Assembly (NCBI GenBank): GCA_003864495.1 | Contig: ML133455.1 | Span: forward strand, 1,612,001 to 1,676,000 | Direction: 5' to 3' | Length of the DNA stretch: 64,000 nt | From: Nemopilema nomurai | Lineage: Eukaryota; Cnidaria; Scyphozoa; Rhizostomeae; Rhizostomatidae | Shown here: positions 26,401-37,364 of the stretch, piece after piece | How the letters are laid out: each line of letters begins with the position of its first letter | Position numbering within the stretch: the stretch's first letter is position 1 | The notes under the pieces: model-generated | The model's input: the letters and a program-made list of their open reading frames with translations, nothing else | Told to the model about the DNA's origin: nothing | Databases searched by the model: none | Position numbers and translations under genes: made by a program

Positions 26401-29400
26401 ATGGAAACCAGGTTTAAAAAACAAATGAATAATTACAAAACAGGCGTGCGATTAAACACACTTCTCAGTGTGGGGAGGGGTGTACCAAGGTGTGCGAGTG
26501 CGATCGCACGCCTTTCCCAGGAAGGCCTGACTTGTTAAGAACTCTGCCCATTCAATCCCCTGAACCCCAGGACTGTTAAAAACTGATAAGTCTAGTTACC
26601 TATGACTAACAAAGCCTTCCACATATTCACTTTAAAAGAAAAAGCTGCTAGGTTATGATGAAATTAAAATAAATGTGCAAAATAGAGAAATGATGGAATG
26701 TTTAATACTCTACCTTTTCATGCAAAAACAGCACTAGAATGAGCCCAAAAAACTAGAGGACATGGAATCTTTGTAACATATATGTCAAACATACAACAAG
26801 TATAAATTAAACACAATGTTGATGGCAAATTATGAAGACTTGAAATAGAGCACTGTATCTCTTAAAGTTATCAACAATGTTATGAATACTTACAATAATG
26901 TAATGACTTCACCAAAATCTAAATGCAGTAAAGAAAAACTCAATTACGGCACCTTTTTTCATTGATATACATTTTACAAGTGACTTAAAAAAGTAATTTT
27001 GAAAAAAATTAGCAATAAAACATGTTTCAGAGACTATGCAGATTTCAAGACAACACAGATACTTAGAAGGATCAGATAGAAATAGGTCAAAACTAAGATG
27101 AAAGAAAAGTTACAACATGCATGCTTATGTACAAAGCCTGGAGGGTACAACAACTTCACTGTTATTTTTAAAGGATACCATAAACAACTTTACTGTTATT
27201 TTAAAAGGATACCATAAGTTTCTTCTGTATTTATTGGCTCTTCCCCAGCCTCTAGATCTGTCACTGATTCACATAGCCTTTTAGAGTTGCTGCTAAACTC
27301 TTGAAACTAAAAGCATACCAGAATTTAGATGCTTTGTCCTCTAATCATGAACACTCTAAGGGCTCTTGACATAAAACTTCTTCACTTGACTGCTCATAGT
27401 CATTATAAACATTATATTTTTGCATGATTTCAAACATAAAACATAAACATTAAAGTAAGACATGCAAAATCATACATTTAAAAGACTTTCCTTAGCAATA
27501 GAAATACACCAATCATATGCAATGAAAACCCAATTTGTGGAGCAGTACATTAGAATGTAATACAGAAGAGCAGCATATAAAATGTGACATATCGCCCAAT
27601 GTGCAACAAAAAATTAGGTATAAATATCACTTAAACATATGTTATCATTCTGTAACATCATGACACTAGCATTAAGATTAAAATGTGATGGGTCATAGTT
27701 TTGGAGGAAGCTAGAGGATTTCCTTACAAACTAACTGAATGGAAACATGTTTATCGTCTTATCTCCTTATTCTACTTCTCCTTCTTCTTATCTGAACTAA
27801 CTCCTTATCACCTTAGCTAGATACTAGAAAAAGAATAAAAAATACAGAACAAGATATGTTCCTACCCATATTGTGGTACTATCTTGCATTAGAACCATTG
27901 CATATTCATGTGCTGGATTCAGAATTGCTTTTGTAACAAAAAACATCTGTAGAGTCTTTTTAAGAAACCAAATAAAGGATCTGTAAATAATCATCAAAGT
28001 AATAAAAAGGAAGGTACTTCTGCATAATACATTTTTCATACAGTCCCAAAAACAAGCTTGAAAAAATGGGAAATGAAAGTGTTTCGAAAAACAATGATTA
28101 CAAATAATTCATTTTAAAGTAACATAAAAAAATCCATCAAATTTTAATTTTCAAAATAACATACTTTTAAGATAAGTAGATTGGGCAGATACTCAACAAA
28201 AAGTTTGTCTCAAATGCATATCTGGTTAAATTAAACTTTGGTGCTCCAAATAGTGAGAATTCCTAAATGGAAAATGATGAAGAACCTTTTCAAAACCATC
28301 CCAGTACCCTGCAACTTTTTGTTAGATTTCACTAAATTAACATTATCAAGTCATGTCTGAACAGTTTAACATAATGCTATGATGATAAAATACCTGTTGG
28401 TTTTTATCAAGACATAAAGCTGCTCCCCAGCGTTTAGTGTTGTAAAAAATAAATATCAGTCAGAAGAAAGCTTGGACAAAATACCTTGGTCTTCCTTGGC
28501 TGAGTGACTCACTGCTCATGTCTGATGAAATGTCTATGAAAAAAACCTACTGAAAGTTATTGCCATGTTGTGTATTTGAGAAGCAGGGTTGCCAGGTGTC
28601 TGAAAGTGAGTGACTAGATTGAAAGATCACAAGCCAACACTTGCGCTTGAACCATTTGATGCTTGAACCATTTGATGCTTCAGTCTAAAGAAGTATTTTG
28701 ATATTCTGTCTCTGTTCTATGAAGAAACATTTCAACAGGTTTCTCTACTTACAGGAGGCCCATCAGAACCAGGGGGCTGAGAGGCTGCAACCCCCCAATA
28801 ATTGTCAAACTGTAGTATGTTTAAGGGTGTGCTGAATGAGAAGGAGTGCAAAGTGCAGCTCCCACCCCAAAATTTGAATTTTGTTCTGCTGGCACTGACT
28901 TATAGCCAAGCCAATAGGTTAAAAATGGCCAAATATGAGGAAGTTTGCTGCCAGAATGACTAAATAGTTGCCCTGTTGAGAGACTTACTGTACTCTCCTC
29001 ACTTGGCAAAATGCTCACAATTCTGTCTCGAAGTAAACAAGCTAGCTTGAACAAAACAGAAATAAGGATGAAAGATTTTTAAAAGTATCATATAGCTCTG
29101 TTTTCAATAATCTGCAAAAAATCCTAAAGAAAGCGGCATCAGTATAAACAGAATGAATAATTGTGTTTTGCCTGGTCTTAAAACTAAATTTGATCAACTT
29201 ACAATTTTTTCTTTACAGTTAACTGGTGGCCATTTAAGTTGTGGTGATTTCTTTTCATTCGGGTCTGCTTCTTCTTCATTTGTTGTGCACTCTACAAAGA
29301 CAAAGTAACATTGTTGTGCACTCTACAAAAAATAGTCAAAACTTTAAAGGAAAAAAACTTTTACTGTGATAAGTATTCTTACCTTCCTTTGCCTCGCCTG

Positions 29401-29407
29401 AATCCAT
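23419..29407 (-). CDS. BABAM1: BABAM1 / MERIT40, BRCA1-A and BRISC complex subunit
   Basis: Scaffold subunit of the BRCC36 deubiquitinase complexes: BRCA1-A at DNA breaks and cytoplasmic BRISC. Exons: 29383-29407, 29203-29291, 28394-28546 (problem exon), 27866-27946, 27213-27306, 26894-26918 (25 nt), 25234-25357, 24936-25022, 23419-23613. The product matches MERIT40 in order: WPPVNCKEKI, a VWA-like start FFIDISSDMS, NPAHEYAMVLMQDSTTIW, a C-terminal ALPPPHVLRVIFIYGRS, then SPYFFLDVLYLHE, and FAKLISHPLQR close to the stop. The acidic N-terminal tail is shorter than in vertebrates. Phases agree at every junction except within 28394-28546. That exon is in frame at both ends (153 nt) but has an in-frame TGA at 28460-28462, and no GT-AG intron I can find removes it and keeps the frame. 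It may be a nonsense allele, a sequence error or an unusual intron. Identity is secure; integrity is not. Confidence 0.88.
25657..26529. mobile_element. Non-autonomous DNA element with 16-bp inverted ends
   Basis: It begins CAGGCCTTCCTGGGAA and ends with the exact inverse. It is flanked by the 5-bp direct repeat ACTTG (25652-25656 and 26530-26534). At 873 bp it has no transposase frame. It lies in a BABAM1 intron between exons 26894-26918 and 25234-25357. Internal short inverted sequence (CGCACTCCTA near 25697, with its inverse shortly after) adds hairpin potential. CAGG ends with a 5-bp duplication fit some hAT subgroups, but the superfamily is inferred. Confidence 0.8.
27140..27224. repeat. 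Tandem duplication spanning a BABAM1 5' splice site
   Basis: Two near-identical copies of about 34 bp, each containing AAGGATACCATAA, place a second GTATCC donor 34 nt downstream of the one used at 27213. Using the second donor would shift the frame and soon meet a TAA. Confidence 0.65.
29280..29328. repeat. Direct duplication of the BABAM1 exon 2 acceptor
   Basis: TTGTTGTGCACTCTACAAA occurs at 29280 and again 31 bp further on. Two competing acceptors result (exon ends 29291 or 29322), and the upstream one would shift frame by 31 nt. Confidence 0.7.
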
Positions 29408-29829
29408 GATGAGCCACTAGCCGTTCTAAAATAGACAACACATAGGGACCTATATAAATCAGTCGCTTGAGTGGCAAACAATTATGAAACTACTGTTGTA
29501 TAAACACTGAACCAATGACAATATTTATTATCAATAGACATCAAACAATATTAAATATAATCAATAAACCTAACAAAATAGAAAGAAGCACGACCCAAAA
29601 CAATCAGATTGCTTATATGTTTTGAAGGGAGAAGAAAACTCTCTCATGGGATGAATCTTTTACCTTGCCCTATAATTAAAAGCAGAATATTTCAACGAAT
29701 CCTTCGTTTTGGTTCGGTCAATTTCAATTCCTGCTTCATGACTGCCCCCATGTTCTTTGATGTTCCTCCGCAGTAGGCTTGAAGCGATTATGTTCTTTCG
29801 GTCCTGTGACTTTTCGCGCCATTACCATA

Positions 29830-29947
29830 TGACGTCATATATTTTCTTCTTGTATTTTCATCTCATAGATAAACATTAAATGTTTCTTGGCTTTAAATCG
29901 CTTTCATATGAAATCGGGTGTGAAATAATGTAACATTAATGACGTCA
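29830..29947. promoter_or_regulatory. Paired CRE palindromes upstream of BABAM1
   Basis: Perfect TGACGTCA at 29830-29837 and again at 29940-29947, 110 bp apart and 423-540 bp upstream of the BABAM1 start codon. Suggests bZIP control; functional role inferred from motif only. Confidence 0.4.
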
Positions 29948-29985
29948 AAAGCCATTAAACTCATGACTTTTTGTAATGGTTTAGT

Positions 29986-30031
29986 ATCTTGTTATACACA
30001 CAGAATAGAGATTCTGTGTGTATAACAAGAT
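29986..30031. repeat. Perfect 21-bp hairpin, 4-nt loop
   Basis: The arm 29986-30006 (from ATCTTGTTATAC to CAGAAT) is the exact reverse complement of 30011-30031, with loop AGAG. It lies upstream of BABAM1. Possibly a fold-back from DNA repair or the remains of an element. Confidence 0.9.
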
Positions 30032-32509
30032 GTTTCGATGTGAATGTTTCGTATAAGAAAACCTTAAAATTGAAGAATTAAGATGTGGGAAGCTTTCCCG
30101 TGCATTCTAAGAAAAAAGTTAACAGAAGAAATTGATGTAGTAAAATAATAGGAAGATCCGGCCATTGCACACAATTACATTGCCGACCCTTCTAAGTTTA
30201 AGCTCTGTTTATGTTGACAATTAAAAGAAAAAGTTGCTAAAAATAGAAGGATCAACAGGCTTGGCAATGTAGCAGCCATTTCAAAAGTGTGGCACTTTTA
30301 CCGGCTTGGACAGGGATTTAGTATTTGAAGGTATATTAGTAATATTTCATGTTCTAAAGAATCTGTCGATGCTGACGATTTCATGGCGATCAATGTAAAT
30401 TAGATATCTAATCAATGTCGGTGCTCGTACGTTTGATTAAGTCAAATCCCGATCTCCAATCACGTCAAGTAGGAGCTAAAACTCAAGACAGCAGTATGCT
30501 TTATTAATTCTTTTCAAATACGAGTAATCTTCATTTCACGTTTTCGCAATAATACCAACGGCAACTGACCTGCTTTGAACAAATATTCGTTTTCTATAAT
30601 TTCAGAGGTTTTTCGGCTGATTATTAACGTTAAATGAGAAATCGCCAGTAGTTGATGGCTATTCGATTGCCAACAGCTTCGCGATTGCACTTGGTGATAA
30701 ATATGTCACTTGTAGCTAATGTAGCTGCGTTTCTTGTGCATTTTTTTCTCCGAGTAAAGCTAAAAGACACGGCTTCTGAGAGATAATCTTGCAGATGCAG
30801 CACTGACAGATGAATGGATGGGTTTAGTAGCCATGTTTCTTCTTGAAAGCATGGATGAGTCCAATAAACAATAGGTTGTTTCTCACATCCTAATCGTATT
30901 TCCCTGTTGTCCGCTCGTTTGTAAATAGATGCATAAATGTAGTGACTTTTCTCTAGGGATAAATATCATTTTCAGTGCAAGAGCACACGAGAAACAACCA
31001 TTGAAATAATACATGGTCAAGTTTAAATCTTGGTTCTCGTTTAAGTGCATTGACTAGTTATGACAATTCGATTCTTTGGCAATAATGCTCTTGATAACAA
31101 CTTGCAACCTTAGTGTCAAGAAAACATGCCTTAATTCAATGTTCAAAAAGTGAGACGTCGTATTCAGAAAGTAAACTGGAACATTCTTACATCTATTGAA
31201 CAATAATTTGCATATCGAAGAAAAAATTTAAAGACGACAGTCAGGACATTATTTAGTGGTTACATCGAAGATACCAACACACGGCATCGTCTCCTTCATC
31301 GGCAGTTTTAAGTTGTGCGTTTTCCGAATAGGCATGAAGATAAAAACAAAGCTTGAGTGGAATTATTGACAAATATGGTAACAAATTTCGTTGTTTGTTT
31401 CTGAATACAATGGATAATCTAATTGCGATAGGTAGGTTTGACTGAAAAATACATGAATACTGTCGTCTGTTTTCTATTTAAACAATGGTCAATGCCTTTA
31501 AGAAGGCTCTAAATTATGTACAAGAAAATCCAATATACACTTTAAAGACATTTTCTACGAAACAAAACTCTGTCTTTAAATAAATAAAGCTTACATAAAA
31601 CTGTATTTTATGCAACAATATCAGAAAGGTTTTAATATGAAGTGGTATCATCTTGTCATCAAGCTTCTTACGGTTAAAAGCCTTGTCTCAAAAACAGTGC
31701 AGCTATTATAGTTATATACACAGATAGTTGATAAATACACGCACTCTCTCAGTACAATGTCGGCGAGGGAGAATGAATTCGATTTTCTAACCTTTCTCTA
31801 CTCTATTAGTCTTTCTCAAATGATGAAACTGGTGAAACCTTCCTTAGGCCCTGGAGCCGTAGCCACTGATCGAATAATCTCACGAGAAAAGGCCTTTAGC
31901 AAGCCTGTTGTCCTGCCAATTCTCTTGTGAACTGTAATTGTGACAGTTCGAGGAGCAATCTTGATATTCGTATTTCAAGTAAGCAACGGGATAGAATAGA
32001 GCCTTGCTTTTATAAATAGAATGCAAAAATTACATTGCAACAATACATTGCAGAATAAACCTTAATTTGACTCTGAAGCTTGGTCTGGACCCTCTGACAG
32101 TCCTGACAGATCTATCGTGGGGGTGAATTTAGCCAAAAAAGGGACACCTCGTGGGGGTGAATTAAACCAAAAAGGGACACCTTTCAAGAAAAACATAAGA
32201 CATAATGCTGGAATATAATCCTCCTTAATCTACATATCTTTTGTAGTCTTGAAAGGACAGCACTTTGTAGTCTTGGGAGAGACAGCACTTCGATATTTTC
32301 AAGGCATTTTGCGAGTGGCACATTGCTGGTGACCAGCCGTTCTTAATGGGATTGTTCGGTTCTTGGTCGTTCTTGGCAAATAACCTTCCACTTTCTTGGC
32401 TTCAAGGCCTTCTTAACAGGTACCACAACCTACCAATGGATATGTATGCATTGAATTCGCATCGTTTATAAATGAGCCACGACCGTCTCTGCTCTGATAT
32501 GTCCTCCCT
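30032..32509. other. Intergenic, no gene seen
   Basis: No reading frame I can support. The only clear structure is a two-copy 33-34 bp tandem repeat at 32116-32182 (unit starting CGTGGGGGTGAATT and ending AAAGGGACACCT), just downstream of the GPCR stop. Confidence 0.6.
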
Positions 32510-33481
32510 TCATGAAGAATCTGTGTGTTGTCTTTTGCCTTGAACGCTCAGATTGCCACCGCTGTCAGAATCGGATAGTCTGGACAAGAGACCTCTGCAG
32601 AACAGACGCTTTATGGCTCGTCGAAATTCCTGGCTTTTAAGAGAGTAAACGATGGGATTGATTGAGCTACTAAACAGAAAAAACCATTGCGACCAAATGT
32701 ACATCTTTATTTCTGCTGCCTTTATGCTACAAAGGTTGGTGAAGCTATTTGTGTGGAGAATAGTCACAATGGTAGAGGGAATGTAGCAGACAAAAAATAT
32801 GACCAATATTATTCCAATAGTGTACGCTTTATTGCTCTCTTCCTTCTGTTTACGGATAGAGGTATCGTTTTCTCCTTCAATGCGGCCCAGTACAGTTATT
32901 CTGTTGCGTTGTTGGCGTATCGCCTTGTATATAAGGCTATAGAATACACCAAACTGTATGAAAATGCAGAATATCATGGCAGTGCCAAAGTATGTCACCG
33001 AATTGTAGTACTGAGAGATTATCGCTCCCGGCCATGAGAAAATAAACGCCGAAACGGTGAGGAAAGCGTATCTCTTAATGGTAACCAAATTGTAGTATCT
33101 CAGGGGAAAGCATATAGCAAGGTATCGATCAAGCGTAACAAAGTATGCCAAATATACTGAGAATCCGCCAAACAGAAAAAAGACAAAGTCCATTCGCCGC
33201 CAATAGTCTTCGAATGGCGTAGAGCTCGACTCCAAGGCCGCCAGCATCGCCAAGTAGAATGGATGGACGATCAAGCCCACAAGCAAATCGCTTGCACAGA
33301 GGGCACCCACAAGAAAGTTGGATGGAGAGTGCAGGCTTCTCGTCTTCATAAATGTCACAATGCACACGCTGTTGCCAATTACCGCGACTATGGCCAAAAT
33401 TATGTCCAGATACTTGATGGCCATGACACTGTAGACTACCGGGCTGCTGCCTGCTATGTCGTTTGCTGTGCAGCCAGCCAT
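32510..33481 (-). CDS. Class A (rhodopsin-like) GPCR, single exon
   Basis: 323 residues from ATG 33479-33481; the frame stays open upstream but has no earlier ATG. Seven hydrophobic segments. TM1 has GNSVCIV, TM2 has ASDLLVG, TM3 ends in DRYLAICFPLRY, TM6 reads FFVCYIPS (Tyr replaces the usual Trp of CWxP), and TM7 has SSSINPIVYSL followed by a basic helix 8. No Cys is visible at the TM3 extracellular end or in the short second extracellular loop, so the canonical disulfide is probably absent. The third intracellular loop is short with many Arg/Lys. It resembles the many orphan amine/melanocortin-like receptors of cnidarians. The ligand cannot be assigned. Confidence 0.93.
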   Translation of the reverse strand: MAGCTANDIAGSSPVVYSVMAIKYLDIILAIVAVIGNSVCIVTFMKTRSLHSPSNFLVGALCASDLLVGLIVHPFYLAMLAALESSSTPFEDYWRRMDFVFFLFGGFSVYLAYFVTLDRYLAICFPLRYYNLVTIKRYAFLTVSAFIFSWPGAIISQYYNSVTYFGTAMIFCIFIQFGVFYSLIYKAIRQQRNRITVLGRIEGENDTSIRKQKEESNKAYTIGIILVIFFVCYIPSTIVTILHTNSFTNLCSIKAAEIKMYIWSQWFFLFSSSINPIVYSLKSQEFRRAIKRLFCRGLLSRLSDSDSGGNLSVQGKRQHTDSS

Positions 33482-36400
33482 TTCCGCTTCTCTGTCTGTC
33501 TGTATCGAAAATTGAACCCTAGCACTAGTTGACAAGACAATCCTCGTAATACGAACTGCTGCAAGTAGACAACCGTTTTGTACGTGCGAATTGAATAATG
33601 GATCTTTCTTTAAAGCCAGCTACCCGTTCGTTTGCAAGCTAATGAATATTAATAAGGAATAAATCAAATATTTATCCAGTGATTCCTCGTTGCAATCGAT
33701 GCGAATTTTTCGAAAGAAAACCCGTATGCTAAACCTTGATTGCATAACTTTCCTGTTCGAAATAGTTCAATCGTAATTCAGAAAAATCGCTTGCCAAAGT
33801 TATATGACTTGGTTATTTTAAAAAACTTGCATGCATTTTTTGCTGTATGCGAGATACTCAAGGTTTTTAAAAGCCATCCCAATCCTTTATTGAATTTAAA
33901 TATCGTTAGGAAAGTCAAGAACCTTCATGGAAAAATAATGGTTTTCAACAGTAAGGGTAATTCCTTGAACGCTCACTCGTGTGCCGAGAGCACGTGATCA
34001 GGAACTGGAGTAAGCTGCGAAAGAGGAAAGTAAAGTGAAGAGTTTCGTTGAACATGTCGTAGGAAAAAAGAAGGGGTTGGTAAAAGCGCTAGTGCATTAA
34101 GAAAATGTCTCAAAAGTCTCAAAAAGAAGGGGTGACGTTAGAATAAGATCGAACAACAGCTGACAAAAAGGAAAAGAGAGGATGTTGCCGGACTTTGAAG
34201 AAGCAGGTGCTTTCTCAATGCCACCCTCTCCACTTCTATCCGCCAAACGGCTCTTCTGTACAGAACAATTGTGCTATAGACTCAACGAATTTCAAGTATA
34301 CCAATCATCACTTTAGGTAGAGATAATGCATGTTATGGTATTGCTGCTTTGACAAAGCTTAAAAGTACGTTCAAATTTTATCAAGTTGCAAAATTATCTA
34401 TGAGATGCATGTTTGCAGAGCTACTTTCAGCAATAGAGTTATTGGCAAAGAGAAAAACAATGACTTTTATAAAACGATGCCCGATTGGGCACTACGATAA
34501 AATGATTTTTACGAAAGTTGTTCTACTACTTATTTTGATAAGCTTCCGGACAGTTGAAAAGACATGCATCAGTTTTCATGAAAATGGCAGGTGCTCAGTT
34601 TAGAGTTGGAGGTTCAATTATACTTTTGTTTATAAACATAGAGATGTAATCACTGAGATACTCACAACTGATAGGCCCTATCAACTGATGTGATTTTATT
34701 CTCAACCAGATTGCATATGGTACGTCCTATACATTCTTTGCTATCATTTTGTTGATTTCAGCTTTCATTTCGAAATGACTGGCAGAAACTTGTACCAGAT
34801 GCTATCCGGGCACGATAAGTGAACCATTTTCCCAACTAAATTGTGATAGGAGCAAGTAAGGTTTCAGTGAATCTGAAAGGAAGATTGTCAAACCCATTTT
34901 TATGCCATTCTTAATGCACAAATCGTTTTGACACCAAGACTTTTGGTTGATACACACTCTCAAGTTGCTCAAATACACACGCTATTTTGAGTCCGAGTGC
35001 AAAAGGTTCCAATGAGAGAATTGCGATACTCGGCTGGATTTAAGTAGGACCAATTTCACTGATTGGAGCATAGCTTAATATCATGACAGTCGAAAGTAAC
35101 TTTTGCCCTCTACTTGCTTTTTGCAGGGGTGGAGCTACAAAACAATTATTGTGGAGAAAGATCCCACATTTAGAAACACATAGAAACACAACGCAGTGAA
35201 TGTCTTTAGCAACATACCGCTTATTTCCTTTATAATAAACTTCTTTGGTATAATCTTTCGCGCGTTTTATTGAAGGTACGCCGAAAGACAAACAAACTTA
35301 ATTTACGAAACTCAAAGCTGACAACTGGTGCAAAAGGAAAGCTTTTGAGATGCTTTGAATAAATCTTGATGATTTTTGTGCTTGCTAGCTTCAAAGAAAA
35401 GTTCTCCTTTAATGCAATTTGCATCAACTTAATGTTCTACAGCAGACTTAATAGTGAATTGCTTCTTGCTTTGAAAAGATTAATCTTTAACCCAGGACAA
35501 TTAGCAACAACTTTTGTTATTTTACTTCTAGATTTTGAGCTCTTTAACCAATCCTCGATACATGCCAATTTCAAATAGTGCTTATTCCTTCTCATATACC
35601 GATTGGCATCTCGCATTTTCTACCTCTAGGGACACAAAGCACATTTAGTATGATACCGCACAAATTAGTATGATACTAAACGCTAGATTCACCTCTACGA
35701 CCGGGTAAGTAGGCAAAGAAGGGCAACATATTAAAGGGCTTGCAGAACAAATGTCATGAGAACGGATATTTACCACCAGAACTGGGCAAGAATGGCAGTC
35801 TGTTTCAAAGCCTGCAGTGGGAATATTGTTGAAATCATTTTAAGTTATTAATAATTGACAATGAAACCTGCAGAATTTTTTGACTGGATTTCAAGGCCAG
35901 GCAGGTTTTTACAGTAGACGTCGGCGGCTCCTTTTAAAAACCCTGTAGTATTTAACAAAACAGTTTTCAACAATCTTTTAGTAATGAAAACTACGAGTTT
36001 GAAAATATCTTCAAGGTGACCGAGAGGAAGTTAAATAAAAAACTTTAAAATGTTTTCACTTTGAACTTAAATGCGTTTTGATACAAGAAAATAAACACTC
36101 GAGGTTGATCTGAAATTGTTTCATCAATCCGTTACATCATTTGCATTTTTTCCTGTTTGATTCTAACGATTCTAACGGTTTTCCAATTAAGCGCCGCATT
36201 TACAGAAATGATAACTGCGGCGCTTATAGGGGGGGGGACGGGGGGCGGTCCTCAGTCGAGTAAATCTCTGATCCGTAGCCTCCTTTCCTCAGTTAGGGCA
36301 AAGAGGCTCTGGTAACAATTATTGAGGACTTTGATGTGAATAGACCGTGGCTTGATCTCACCAACTCTTGCACACAAGGCAAGCATTCCCCCTCCGAACT

Positions 36401-37364
36401 ATCGTTACATTCAGATTAAAACATTTGTATTTGGGTTCTAAAGAGCTCATCACCTTCTTGTTTATGACAAAGTTTTGCTGCCTGTTCTAGTGCATTGGCT
36501 ACTGTTAATTGAACCGCATTCTTATATCAATCTCAAGAAACCACTGGAACAGAAACTGTGTATCAACATATGCATCAACATAGTATATATCTGAAAAATG
36601 AATGAACTTAGCATATATCTACAAACAGAAGACCTTGTCCACAAACCAGGACCAGGACAATTCAAACCAGGACAATTCAATGGGTCTATCAAATTTTCTT
36701 TGTCTTTCAAAATCAGTAAGCTCAGTACGAAGCTGCCTGAAAATATTTATGAAAACAATCGGGTTGAAAAAGTTCTATTGCAGGCTATTCAAATATTCAC
36801 TTAGCTGATATTTCAAAGACTGGCCCAAAGTTTTCTTCCTAGTGTACTCACAGGGTTTGCTCAAGAAAAGCAATTTCGTGTCTTTTTATTGATGTAGTAG
36901 CAATTTTTCAGGCAAATAAATTCTATTTTAAAAAAACTGGGAAATGCTGTGTAGTGGTATGAAGGGAGTTGAAATGATGCTAAAACAAGTCTTTAGCTTT
37001 CTTCAAAAAGTTTATGGTTTTTCTAAAGAATCTGAATGGAAATGAATATTTCCCCAAAAATCTTTCTTAGCTACTTTGCAATCATGGTTTTATTTTGACA
37101 ACCTCAATTTTGGCACCAAAATTTGAAGGAACAAATGGGAGTGGATTAAGTTACATCCTAGAAAGTTTTTTATCATGTACTGTTACATAATTACCCTCAA
37201 TCAGACTAAAACCAATAAAGGATAATTAACCAAAAGATGGTTGACTAATGTAAGGAAGGAAGAAGAAGGAAGGAATTTTCTACAAAATTGAAATGGTCAT
37301 AATCATCTGTTGACTTTTTTATAACGGGTTTTTAAGCAAAAATTGCGGGATAAACAATTTTTAG
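33482..37364. other. Intergenic, no gene seen; hairpin at 36188-36226
   Basis: Several short frames exist but none has recognisable homology or a convincing splice structure. There is a hairpin with 11-bp arms TAAGCGCCGCA (36188-36198, inverse at 36216-36226), followed directly by G-runs (about 36229-36247). A short direct repeat of AACCAGGACAATTCA lies near 36655-36680. Confidence 0.55.

Noticed and set aside
28821..29054. 77-codon minus-strand frame considered as a further BABAM1 exon
   Set aside because: Does not align with MERIT40 and the flanking exons join in phase without it.
32687..33532. Plus-strand frames of 89-116 codons
   Set aside because: Antisense of the GPCR; no known domain.
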